The notes under the pieces: generated by a model
What the model saw: only the letters and a program-made list of their open reading frames with translations
The model's database searches: none
What the model was told of the DNA's origin: nothing
In this document: one piece after another, positions 51,278-59,401 of the stretch
How the letters are laid out: the number at the start of each line of letters is the position of its first letter
Position numbering within the stretch: the first letter of the stretch is position 1
Made by a program: the position numbers and the translations under genes
Assembly (NCBI RefSeq): GCF_023101685.1
Contig: NZ_CP082164.1
Location: 4,154,001-4,218,000, forward strand
Origin: Bradyrhizobium sp. 186
Lineage (GTDB): Bacteria; Pseudomonadota; Alphaproteobacteria; Rhizobiales; Xanthobacteraceae
Length of the DNA: 64,000 nt
Reading direction: 5' to 3'

Positions 51278-52792
51278 ATGATACGGACCGGTGAAGAATA
51301 CAAAGCTTCCATTCGGGACAGCCGCGCCGTCTATATGAACGGTGAGAGGATCAAGGACGTCACCACTCATCCGTCGTTCAAGCCGCTGGTCGATATCCGC
51401 GCCCGCATCTACGACCTCCAGCATGACCCGGCGAGCCGTCACCTGATGACCTATAGGGAGGACGGCGAAATCCATGCCATTAACAACAAGCTGCCGTTGA
51501 GCCAGCAGGACTGGTGGGACAAGCGCCGCGCGACCGATACGGTGCTGGAAGATGTCGGCGGCGTGGTCACGCGCGTCGGCGACGAAACCGTCGGCGAAAT
51601 GTGGTCACTGTTCGATGGACAGGATGTGCTCAACGAGGTGGACCCGCAGTTCTCGAAGAACATCCGCAACCATATCTTCAAGGTTCTCCATACCGATCCC
51701 TTTCATGTCTCGGCGAACACGGATCCCAAGGGCGATCGTTCGAAGGCGCCGCAGGACCAGGATCCGGACATGTTGCTGCATGTCGTCAAGGAGACCGATG
51801 CCGGCATCATCGTGCGCGGGGCGAAATACGAAACTGCCGCTGCCTACGCCAACCAGGCCTTCACCAAGCCGACGATCGCCAATTGGGGAGATGCCGCCTA
51901 TTCGGACTATGCCGTCGGCTTCATTTGCGATCTTGGTTCACCTGGACTGAAGTTCATCTGTCGTACCGGCTTCGCCGGCCGCGCGCCGATCGACGACTAT
52001 CCGCTGTCCAACCGGTTCGACGAGGTCGACACGCTCGTCGTCTTCGACAACGTCCTGATCCCCTGGGAGAACGTGTTGTTCTACCGGCACACCAAGGCCG
52101 CGGTGTTCATTCGTGCCACGCTGCATCGCTATTCGGCCTTTGCCTTCGTGCAGCGCAATCTCAAGCTCGCCGACATGCTGATCGGCGCGGCGCTTTTCAA
52201 CGTCCGTCAGACCGGTCTTGAGAAGCAGCAGGCAGTGCAGGAGAAGCTCTCGCAACTCGCCATCTACCGTGAGGGTATCAACGCCCATCTCACCGCAGCG
52301 ATTGCGCTGCCCGAGCGCAGTCCCGGTGGCCTGATGATGCCGAACCAGTCGCTGCTCTATACGGGACGCGTGCTGGCCTGCTCGCAGCTCCACGAGATGA
52401 TGCATATCGCGCGCGAATTGTGCGGGGGGCAGATCTGCGTGACGCCGGACAAGGCGGCGTTCGACGATGCCGAGACAGGCCCGTGGCTCGAGAAGTTCTA
52501 CACGATCAACGATCAGTGGGTTGCCGATGACAGGCGGCGACTGCTTGCCTTTGCGCGCGATCTCCTGAATTCGGACTATGGCGGTCATCGCCTGACGTTC
52601 CAGTTGTTCGCGCAATCGGCGCCGTTCGCGCATCTTGCCGCAGTCTATCGCAATTTCGATTGGGACGGTCCGCTGGACTTCGTCCGCAGGTCCGCAGGGC
52701 TGTCCAGAAAGGTCCTCGACGCGAAGGGCGTCCGGACCGGCGATCGCGCCGTGAGCCAATGGTTCGGTCAGGTCAGGGACGCCGCCGAATAA
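51278..52792 (+). CDS. 4-hydroxyphenylacetate 3-hydroxylase (HpaB) family FADH2-dependent monooxygenase
   Basis: A 504-residue HpaB-family oxygenase. Family features are the N-terminal GEEYKASIRDSRAVYMNGER, TDAGIIVRGAKYETAAAYAN with the flavin-binding region, FDEVDTLVVFDNVLIPWENV and a C-terminal domain with RELCGGQICVTPDKAAF. It hydroxylates a phenol or hydroxylated heterocycle with FADH2 from a reductase; the adjacent flavin reductase gene (21 bases downstream) supplies that. Relatives also include pyrrole and vinylacetyl-CoA isomerase-type proteins, but the latter have extra Cys/His ligands not obvious here. Confidence 0.9.
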   Translation: MIRTGEEYKASIRDSRAVYMNGERIKDVTTHPSFKPLVDIRARIYDLQHDPASRHLMTYREDGEIHAINNKLPLSQQDWWDKRRATDTVLEDVGGVVTRVGDETVGEMWSLFDGQDVLNEVDPQFSKNIRNHIFKVLHTDPFHVSANTDPKGDRSKAPQDQDPDMLLHVVKETDAGIIVRGAKYETAAAYANQAFTKPTIANWGDAAYSDYAVGFICDLGSPGLKFICRTGFAGRAPIDDYPLSNRFDEVDTLVVFDNVLIPWENVLFYRHTKAAVFIRATLHRYSAFAFVQRNLKLADMLIGAALFNVRQTGLEKQQAVQEKLSQLAIYREGINAHLTAAIALPERSPGGLMMPNQSLLYTGRVLACSQLHEMMHIARELCGGQICVTPDKAAFDDAETGPWLEKFYTINDQWVADDRRRLLAFARDLLNSDYGGHRLTFQLFAQSAPFAHLAAVYRNFDWDGPLDFVRRSAGLSRKVLDAKGVRTGDRAVSQWFGQVRDAAE

Positions 52793-52813
52793 CGCACGCA
52801 GAGGAGGTCTTTC

Positions 52814-53356
52814 GTGTCAGCCATCAGCTTGCAACAGGCCGCGCCGGACATTCGTGCGCAATTCCTTGATGGAATGAGCCGTGCCGCATTCTGTGTCAAC
52901 GTCGTGACGACCGACGGCCCGGCAGGCCGCGCCGGTGTTACGGTCTCGGCAATGTCATCAATTTCCGCCGACGGCAACAGCCCGACGGTGCTGGTTTGCA
53001 TCCATCACCAGAGCAAGACGGCGGCGGCGATCGTCGAAAACGGCGTGTTCTGCATCAACATTCTGCGCGACGATCAATCCAGCATCGCCGACTGCTTCGG
53101 CGGGCGCAAGCTCGAGAGTGCCGACAAGTTTGCTTATGGCAAATGGGTAGAGGGTGACACGCGGGCGCCGCGTCTGGCCGATGCGGTCGTGGCGTTCGAC
53201 TGCCGCGTGCTGTCGGCCGAACGGGTCGGCACGCATCACATCTTCATCGGCGCAGTGGGCTCGGTGACAATGGGATTGGGCACGGCGTTGATCTACGCGG
53301 ACCGCGCCTATGGCAAGGCTCAGCGCATCGTCTCACCCGAGCCAAAGTCACCATAA
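52814..53356 (+). CDS. Flavin reductase (HpaC/RutF type)
   Basis: A 180-residue NAD(P)H:flavin reductase. TTDGPAGRAGVTVSAMSSIS and CINILRDDQSSIADCFGGR are the flavin-binding blocks, and they match the copy at 12050-12541 closely. GTG 52814 has GAGGAGG 6 bases upstream. It directly follows the HpaB-type oxygenase and may also feed the LLM monooxygenase in the divergent operon. Confidence 0.92.
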   Translation: MSAISLQQAAPDIRAQFLDGMSRAAFCVNVVTTDGPAGRAGVTVSAMSSISADGNSPTVLVCIHHQSKTAAAIVENGVFCINILRDDQSSIADCFGGRKLESADKFAYGKWVEGDTRAPRLADAVVAFDCRVLSAERVGTHHIFIGAVGSVTMGLGTALIYADRAYGKAQRIVSPEPKSP

Positions 53357-53359
53357 CCG

Positions 53360-53385
53360 CCTGCGGCACGAGGTCGTGCCGCAGG
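53360..53385 (+). terminator. Perfect 11-bp hairpin after the flavin reductase
   Basis: CCTGCGGCACG (53360-53370) and CGTGCCGCAGG (53375-53385) with an AGGT loop begin 4 bases after the stop codon. No T-run follows and RidA starts 40 bases later, so this is a mRNA-stabilising or partial-terminator hairpin dividing the oxygenase pair from the RidA-DUF1028 part. Confidence 0.6.
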
Positions 53386-53424
53386 TCAAGCCTTATCGCT
53401 CCAATGACCACCCGGGAGAACCCG

Positions 53425-53844
53425 ATGACCCACACGCGCATCCGTAAGTTTAACACAAAGGACACCTATCCTGAGCAGAAGCTCGACAATGATCTGTGCC
53501 AGGCCGTGGTTGCCACGGGCAGCATTGTCTTTGTCCGCGGACAGGTCGGGCAGGATCTCGACACCGCGGTGAATGTCGCCATCGGCGATCCCGTCGGTCA
53601 GGCCGACAAGGCGATGGCCAACGTCAAGATGCTTCTGGAGGAAGCCGGCTCGCGGCTCGAAGACATCTGCAAGATCACCATCTACATCACCGACCCACGT
53701 TATCGCGAGCCGGTCTATCGCAAGATCGGTGATTACCTGAAGGGCGTCTTTCCGGTTTCGACCGGTCTCGTGGTGTCGGCGCTGGCACGGCCGGAATGGC
53801 TGGTCGAGGTCGACGTCACCGCCGTCGTTCCCGACAACCGATGA
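53425..53844 (+). CDS. RidA (YjgF/YER057c/UK114) family deaminase
   Basis: A 139-residue RidA-fold protein. The family hydrolyses reactive enamine/imine intermediates, and RutC-like members act on aminoacrylate from pyrimidine catabolism. Blocks VVATGSIVFVRGQVGQDLDT, MANVKMLLEEAGSRLEDICK and the C-terminal LARPEWLVEVDVTAV with a conserved Arg and Glu are visible. ATG 53425 has GGGAGA upstream; the ATG at 53404 lacks a site. Its presence suggests that the pathway produces an enamine or imine. Confidence 0.92.
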   Translation: MTHTRIRKFNTKDTYPEQKLDNDLCQAVVATGSIVFVRGQVGQDLDTAVNVAIGDPVGQADKAMANVKMLLEEAGSRLEDICKITIYITDPRYREPVYRKIGDYLKGVFPVSTGLVVSALARPEWLVEVDVTAVVPDNR

Positions 53845-53851
53845 GGCCGAC

Positions 53852-54532
53852 ATGACGTTTTCTCTGACGGCCCGGTGTCCGGACACCGGGATGTTCGGAA
53901 TAGTGATCTCGTCCTCCTCGCCGGCAGTTGCGGCACGCTGTGTTCATCTGCGCGCCAAAGCCGGCGCGGTCGCGAGCCAGAACATTACCGATCCTGCGCT
54001 GGGCCAGATCGGTCTCGACCTGCTGGCGCGGGGCCTGAGCGCCAGTGACGTTCGCGATGCGGTCGTCGCATCGACCCCCTTCATCGCATATCGGCAGCTT
54101 GCGCTTGTCGACGCAGTTGGGCGCGTGGCGTTCCACTCCGGCAGCAACACGCTCGGCAATCACGCCATCCATCTCGGCGATGGCGTGATTGCTGCCGGCA
54201 ACTTGCTGGCCAATGACCAGGTGCCGGCCGCGATGGTCCAGAATTATCAGGCCACCGCCGGCAAGCCGTTTGCCACGCGGCTGGTCGCGGCCCTGCAGGC
54301 GGGGCTCGACCAGGGCGGGGAGGCCGGCCCGGTCCGCTCCGCGGGTCTTTGCGTGGTGCGAGATGTGTCCTGGCCGATTGTGGACTTGCGGGTCGACTGG
54401 AGCGACCGGCCGATCGCCGCGCTCGAGGAGGCCTGGACCTGCTATGAGCCCCAGGTCGAAGACTATATCCGGCGCGCGAGCAACCCGTCCGAAGCGCCCC
54501 GCTTTGGTGTGGCCGGTGAAAGTCGGATCTGA
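53852..54532 (+). CDS. DUF1028 family protein (Ntn-hydrolase-like)
   Basis: A 226-residue DUF1028 protein. The N-terminus TFSLTARCPDTGMFGIVISS, AKAGAVASQNITDPALGQIG and the GNHAIHLGDGVIAAGNLLAN block are typical. Structure-known relatives have an Ntn-hydrolase fold, but their reaction is not established. It lies 7 bases downstream of RidA, a pairing often seen in amine or ring-catabolic operons, so an amide or lactam hydrolase role is a reasonable guess. Confidence 0.88.
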   Translation: MTFSLTARCPDTGMFGIVISSSSPAVAARCVHLRAKAGAVASQNITDPALGQIGLDLLARGLSASDVRDAVVASTPFIAYRQLALVDAVGRVAFHSGSNTLGNHAIHLGDGVIAAGNLLANDQVPAAMVQNYQATAGKPFATRLVAALQAGLDQGGEAGPVRSAGLCVVRDVSWPIVDLRVDWSDRPIAALEEAWTCYEPQVEDYIRRASNPSEAPRFGVAGESRI

Positions 54533-54660
54533 ACGACCGATGGGCCGGTTCAGCCCGGTCAATCCTGCTATATTCAGGCCGAAGCAACGCAATCGGCGCC
54601 CATGCCGGCAAGAGGGTGTGGTCGCTATCGGCCAAGTTCAGCAGAGATGAATAGTACCAC

Positions 54661-55656
54661 ATGAGATACACGCTACGCCAGATCGAGTACTTCATCGCGA
54701 CGGCTGAGACAGGAAGCATCACTCTGGCCTCCGAGCGCGTCAACATATCGCAGCCTTCGATCTCGACGGCGATCACGCATCTCGAAGAGGAGCTCGGAAC
54801 CCAGCTTTTCATCCGTCGCCATGCGCAAGGGCTCTCGCTCACGTCGGCCGGCCGGCTTTTGCTGGTCGAGGCAAAGCAACTGATCGAACAGGCCGAGCAT
54901 GTCTATTCAGTCGCCTCCGAGGTCGGGGAGCGCGTCCGTGGACAATTGTCGCTGGGCTGTTTCATCACGCTCGCGCCGATGGTGATGCCGGAGCTGTCGC
55001 ATTCGTTCACATCGACCTATCCGGAATCGCGCATCGTCCAGACGGTCGCCGACCATGAGCAGTTGCTGGAGCGTCTGCTAAGTGCCGAACTCGACGTTGC
55101 GATCACCTATGACCTGTTGATTCCCGACGAGTTCGAGTTTCTGCCGTTGGCGAGTCTGCCGCCACACGTCGTGGTCAGCGAGGCGGGGCCATTGGCGCGA
55201 CACTCTGCCGTCAGTCTGCAGGAACTGGCACGCGAGCCGTTGATCCTGTTGGATCTGCCGATCAGCCGTGAATATTTTCTCAGCATGTTCATGAAGGAGG
55301 GCCTTGAGCCCAACATTGCGTCGCGCTCGACGCACCAGGACGTGATCCGGACGATGGTAGCTAACGGCTACGGCTACACGCTGGCGAACGTGCGCCCGCG
55401 TTGCGAGCTCGCGCTGGACGGACGGCGCGTCTCCCGGGTTCGCTTGTCCGGTGACCACAGACCGATGGTGATCGGCGTGCTGACGTTGTCGCAAAGCCGC
55501 AAGCCTCGCCTGGTTACGGTTTTCGAGGAGCACTGCCGCCGCTTTGTCTCCGACGCATACATCCCGGGCATGGTCGCGCCCGTCATGGAGCGCCGCACCT
55601 TTCTGGGGCAGATCAATGGCGACGGGGCGTTGCCCAGCAACGGCTCGTCGAGTTAA
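54661..55656 (+). CDS. LysR family transcriptional regulator
   Basis: A 331-residue LysR protein. The N-terminal MRYTLRQIEYFIATAETGSI and LASERVNISQPSISTAITHL form the winged HTH. The effector domain (LSLGCFITLAPMVMPELSHS onward) is like CynR/CbbR-type members. It lies 128 bases after the DUF1028 gene on the same strand and is the only regulator in region D, so it likely controls the divergent operons at 49999/50390. The last 40 residues are variable. Confidence 0.92.
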   Translation: MRYTLRQIEYFIATAETGSITLASERVNISQPSISTAITHLEEELGTQLFIRRHAQGLSLTSAGRLLLVEAKQLIEQAEHVYSVASEVGERVRGQLSLGCFITLAPMVMPELSHSFTSTYPESRIVQTVADHEQLLERLLSAELDVAITYDLLIPDEFEFLPLASLPPHVVVSEAGPLARHSAVSLQELAREPLILLDLPISREYFLSMFMKEGLEPNIASRSTHQDVIRTMVANGYGYTLANVRPRCELALDGRRVSRVRLSGDHRPMVIGVLTLSQSRKPRLVTVFEEHCRRFVSDAYIPGMVAPVMERRTFLGQINGDGALPSNGSSS

Positions 55657-55884
55657 TGCGCCGGACGGCCGTTGCGGATCGGCGAAGCCGTTGCTTCGTT
55701 CCCGGACGGGCGATCCGTTATCAAGTCGTGTCCATCCAGGTCACGGCCCTCGATCTATGGCGGTGATTGGGGGTGCTCAGTAGAGCAGAGCCGCCCGCAC
55801 CGGCGAACTCCGGCATTGGATGTGAGAGCGGCGTCTTCAGAAAACGCATCCTGTCGCGCTTGTTGCTCGCGGCTGAAGATGGGG

Positions 55885-56010
55885 ATGGGCTTCGCCGCGC
55901 GTGCGAAGTTGCTCAGGAGCGAGTGTCAGCTCCTGTGAAGGGTTTCGGATGCCGGCCCCATGACGGTGGGGCCGCGCGCACGGGGCCGGCGTCCGAAAGC
56001 CTCCAAGGGA
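55885..56010 (+). ncRNA. Candidate IS110 bridge RNA region (relic), three consecutive hairpins
   Basis: Directly upstream of an IS110-type transposase gene lie three hairpins: CTTCGC/GCGAAG (55890-55908), AGGAGC/GCTCCT (55915-55934) and a long stem of 17 pairs (55943-55959 with 55982-55998, one T-G pair) closing a 22-base loop. IS110 elements encode a structured guide (bridge RNA) in the non-coding end before the transposase. Position and fold style fit, but the sequence itself was not compared with known bridge RNAs, and the element is truncated. Confidence 0.4.
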
Positions 56011-56011
56011 G

Positions 56012-56540
56012 ATGCTATGGGGCGGCGACGAGGATATTGCATCCATTGTTGCTGATGAACCGATGGAGCGCCCCATGCAGAAGTTGAACGATCTGAGCCG
56101 ATCCCCGAGCCCCCTCGACCCGAATGGCACGCTGATCGCCGTTATCGAACTGAGCCTGTCGAGCTGGCTCGTCGCCGGCATCGTGCCTGGCGTCGAGCGC
56201 CAGCCATTGAAGAAGCTCGCGGTCGACGAGAGCGCATTGCTGAAGTTGCTGCATCGATGGCGAGAGGAAGCGGCGAAGGCCGGGCATCGGATCAAACGCA
56301 TCGCCGTCGTTTTCGAGGCCGGCCGTGACGGCTTCTGGCTGGCGCGCTGGCTCAGGGCACGCGACATTGAGGCTCACGTCATTCACGCATCGAGTGTGGC
56401 GGTGTCGCGCGAGCACCGGCGCGCCAAGACCGATCGGCTCGACACCGAGCTGCTCAAACGCTCTTTTCTCGGCTGGCTGCGCGGCGAGCGTGATCACTGC
56501 AAGATGGTGGCGATCCCGACAATCCAGGACGAAGATGCCA
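56012..56540 (+). pseudogene. IS110 family transposase, 3'-truncated
   Basis: Residues from about GTLIAVIELSLSSWLVAGIV to DHCKMVAIPTIQDEDA follow the N-terminal RuvC-like DEDD domain of IS110 transposases: acidic residues in VIELS, VVFEAGRDGFW and KTDRLDTELL. The first acidic position is Glu instead of the usual Asp. After about 56535 the frame continues into unrelated sequence, so the serine-bearing C-terminal domain is absent and the protein cannot be active. Start may be ATG 56012, 56063 or 56075. Confidence 0.8.
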
Positions 56541-56947
56541 ATCCGGCTACGCAGCGTCGCCCGTTGCGCATCTTCCCAGGCGAACGGCGCCGTCACATGC
56601 GCCTCGCCGCACTCCAGATGACAATAGGTGCCGGCGGTGAACGTCGCCGGCATGAGGGCGGCGCTCTCGCCGTTCTTCGTGATGAGATCGTAGATGACGG
56701 AAAGATTGCGATCGCGCTCGAGGCCCAGATCGATGACGGCGTACAGGCTGTTGTTGAGCGTCGCGTCGTTTCGGTCCGAAAAGAATTCGAGGAAGAGCCA
56801 TGGCGAACCGTCGGTTCTCCGACCGAGAAGCGCCTTTCGCGGCACGGCGAAGTAGAGGTGGTCGTCGCCGAAAGCCGGCAGGACGATGAAATCCCCGGTC
56901 AGGGTGCTGCCTTGCCAGTCCGGTGCGCCTTGATCAATCGCGGGCAT
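56520..56947 (-). pseudogene. Hypothetical gene cut by the IS110 element
   Basis: From ATG 56947 the minus frame reads a protein-like sequence (STLTGDFIVLPAFGDDHLYF, SPWLFLEFFSDRNDATLNNS, PATFTAGTYCHLECGEAHVT) with neighbour-like codon use up to about 56540. It then runs antisense through the transposase gene, so its 3' end is lost. The frame is open further upstream to 57097 without a good start. I do not recognise the family. Confidence 0.5.
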
Positions 56948-57328
56948 CACAGCGCACCCCGAGGTCTTGAGGTGCTCGGCCGTCGAAAGTCCGGCTTGCA
57001 ATCGCAGCGTGGTTTCAATCCGTTTGGCAGCGGTGTGAGCGACTGCTGAAGGCCAATCGATTGCGCAGCTTCGACGGCGTCGCTGTGCAATGAACTGCTA
57101 CTTGCTATCCCGGCCATGCTCATGCCTTCACGCGTCCCACGCCAAGATAGTAAGATTTAAGAACTTCGATCTATACGAGTTACAACCTTAAGAAGAAACG
57201 TTCGCGCCTGCTTGAAGATTGCGGATATCTGGAACCCAGGAGCGAGGCGCGGCGTGCTCTGGCGCGAAGTGCGATCGTCGTCTCGTCAATGCGGCCGGAA
57301 AGGAAATGTGTGAGCCGGCGCGGTGACG
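56948..57328. other. Interval without recognised gene
   Basis: About 380 bases between the cut hypothetical gene and the winged-helix pseudogene. It includes an AT-rich patch near 57140-57200 (AAGATTTAAGAACTTCG, ACCTTAAGAAG) that could hold a promoter. No gene, repeat or RNA structure is supported. Confidence 0.4.
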
Positions 57329-58212
57329 ATGATCGGAGTTTCGTACAAGTCGGCCGAAGAGATCCTCGCCCACCCGCGTTTCACTTAGGCTCGCCGCGCT
57401 CATGTCGACGCTTTGGCCGCAGTGTTCGTCAGGAGCAGAATTCCGAACCGGCTCATCGTCGACGCGGCCTGCGTGCTGACGGTGGATCTCCTGGTCGGGT
57501 TTTTTGCCGCCCATGACCGCGGCGATCCGACGACCTGGGCGACCGTGGGACGGTTGCAGAAGCTCGTCGCCGAGCTCGGCCTGGCGAGCCGGCGCCGAAT
57601 GGACGATCTCATCGCCCGCTTTCGTCAAACCGGCTACGTGGAAAAATGGCGTCGAGCGTGGTCGACAAACGGATTCGGGTTCTGAAACCGACGGAGCGGC
57701 TGCTTGCGCACGACCGAGCTTACATTGCTGCTCTGTATCCCTTGGACATTCTGTTTCCGGACCGAGGCTACGAGCCGGTGGTTCGGCGTGATCCACGCCT
57801 GCATCTGGCGATACGCAGAATCGGTTCTCTCGAGTTTCCGACCGCCACCGCGTTCATCGGCCGCCATCCGGCGATCATGATGTTCCTCGCCCGCGATGCC
57901 GGTTACTGCGCCTTCCTTCTGCTGATGAAGGCGGTGCTCTCGGGAAAGCAGCTTGTGAGCGACGAGTTGTCCTTCACCGCCATTGCCGAGCGGGTCGGAG
58001 TCTCGCGGACGCACATCCGCAACCTGTTCGTCGAGGCTGCGGCGGAGGGCCATGTCAGCCTCACCGGGGCAGGGGGCTACGTGGCGAAGGTTCACGCGCG
58101 GCTGTTCGATACCTTCGATCTGTTCCTCCTCAAGCTACGATGCGATTGGCCAGATGGCGCTCGCGCGATAAGAAGATTCGTGAACGACGGCGGATTCGAG
58201 TTTAACCGCTGA
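57329..58212 (+). pseudogene. Winged-helix regulator-like gene with a nonsense codon and a frameshift
   Basis: From ATG 57329 the frame reads MIGVSYKSAEEILAHPRFT, meets TAG at 57386-57388, continues in the same phase (VDAACVLTVDLLVGFFAAHD, ELGLASRRRMDDLIARFRQT) and then needs one extra A in the AAAAA run at 57642-57646 to join the next frame. That frame (57646-58212) carries a clear helix-turn-helix (FTAIAERVGVSRTHIRNLFV). Joined, it is a protein of about 290 residues with two winged-helix-like parts. The nonsense codon makes it a pseudogene even if the indel is a sequencing error. Family not identified. Confidence 0.65.
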
Positions 58213-58544
58213 GCGGTTCGCCGGAACATCTCAGGACCTAGGGAGTGTGAGCGACAAAGAGCCGGGAGTTCAGCGCCTGCCGTTATCGGTCGCTCGTGTC
58301 GAGCGAAAACAACTTCAAGTAGACGGCGCCGCGTCGTTAAAGACGACGCTTTGGGACTCGCCTGGACATCTTGGTGTTCCGCGCGCAGGGCTTGAGTTGG
58401 CTCAAATTGGCCCATGATGGATTGGAGCGAAGGACAACTCGATCGATGATCAAGAAAAAGAGAGATGTGAAGGATCTCACACGGCGGCCTCGAGTCTTGC
58501 ACTAGTCAGGAGCTTCGACTCTCTCAGAACCAACGGAGATTCGC
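58213..58544. other. Interval without recognised gene; holds a repeat copy
   Basis: About 330 bases. The only notable item is the 20-base repeat at 58411-58430. A promoter for the small exported protein gene at 58545 must lie near its 3' end. Frames here have poor codon bias. Confidence 0.4.
58411..58430 (+). repeat. 20-base exact repeat, copy 2
   Basis: Exact second copy of the 20-mer at 12856-12875, same orientation, again in gene-poor sequence. Here the ATGATGGATTGGAGCGA part could be read as a short peptide start, but the frame closes within about a dozen codons. Confidence 0.6.
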
Positions 58545-58757
58545 ATGAAGCTCCTGATGATCTCCGGCCTGACCGTCCTCGCGCTTTTCGTGGCCGCGAC
58601 AAGTATGCCGCGATCGCATCCATCGTCGGCGGGTCGCACATCGGTAGCAGGGATGCCCGCAGTGCAAGAGATCCAAAAGGCGCCGCAACAAGGTCATCTG
58701 CCGGTTGAAGATTTCGAAGATCGATCCCTGGTCTTTCCAAGGGAAACACAGCGGTAG
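58545..58757 (+). CDS. Small exported protein of unknown function
   Basis: A 70-residue protein. It begins with a signal-peptide-like segment (MKLLMISGLTVLALFVAATS) and ends in a charged tail, LPVEDFEDRSLVFPRETQR. GGAG lies about 6 bases before the ATG. Codon use is normal. I recall no characterised homologue; the layout fits a small periplasmic protein. Confidence 0.6.
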   Translation: MKLLMISGLTVLALFVAATSMPRSHPSSAGRTSVAGMPAVQEIQKAPQQGHLPVEDFEDRSLVFPRETQR

Positions 58758-58881
58758 CGGGAATGCTGCGGTTGCTGCGCCCCGAACTAACTGAGGTTCG
58801 ATCTGCGCGTCAGGCGGCTCGTACGATTTCGAACAGCTCGATGCGTCCGGCGGCTGGTCCGCCTGCGAGAGCGGCGGTGTC

Positions 58882-59121
58882 TCAAGGACTCATGAAAATG
58901 GAATTGATTCCAACAGGATCGACGGGCACTCCGAAAGATTGAGGCGGCGCACGGTGAAGGTCGATTTCAAGGATAGCGAATAGTAGCGCTAGCACGGCGA
59001 CGATGTAGACGAGCAGTGGCGACGCGCTTTGAGTGGCGGGATCGCTATCTTTCGGCGGCAAGGCGCGAAAGTGCCACAACCGCGAGATGAACTGCAGATA
59101 TGCTTTCGGGTGCATTTGCAT
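58882..59121 (-). CDS. Small single-span membrane protein of unknown function
   Basis: A 79-residue protein from ATG 59121, which follows GAGG by about 6 bases; the frame is open to 59178. One membrane segment, PLLVYIVAVLALLFAILEI, lies in the middle and the tail is SFGVPVDPVGINSIF. No homologue recognised, and a chance frame cannot be excluded. Confidence 0.45.
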   Translation of the reverse strand: MQMHPKAYLQFISRLWHFRALPPKDSDPATQSASPLLVYIVAVLALLFAILEIDLHRAPPQSFGVPVDPVGINSIFMSP

Positions 59122-59401
59122 GTTCGGCCTCAGCCTGTGAGGGGCCATTGGCGAGCCTGCGACGACGTGGGTCGCCATTCAAGGCGCCGGTTGTCGCACC
59201 CTGGAACCGAACACGACGCCCTTCGTTGAGTTGAATCAAATAGGTGGTCTTTTTGTCCGGCCGCCAAGCCTGCCGGGCGCACGAACGGTACCGGAAAGAT
59301 CCGCACAACGGTCAGCGCCGGTGAGAATAGATTTGCGTCAAGCAGTGGCATTTTGACTGTGCCACAAAGATCAATCAGCAAGACAAAGCTGCGTTGTTCC
59401 C

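Larger units (their letters stand above)
55885..56540 (+). mobile_element. Truncated IS110-family insertion element (left end and transposase N-terminus)
   Basis: The element keeps a structured upstream end and the DEDD-type N-terminal half of its transposase. The transposase match ends near 56535, where a different, oppositely oriented gene fragment begins; the C-terminal Tnp_20 domain and right end are gone. IS110 elements lack terminal inverted repeats, so the left boundary is set only by the first hairpin. Confidence 0.7.

Noticed and set aside
51278..52792. 4-hydroxyphenylacetate degradation (hpa) locus.
   Set aside because: Only the hydroxylase and reductase families match; no homoprotocatechuate ring-cleavage genes follow. 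RidA and DUF1028 point elsewhere.
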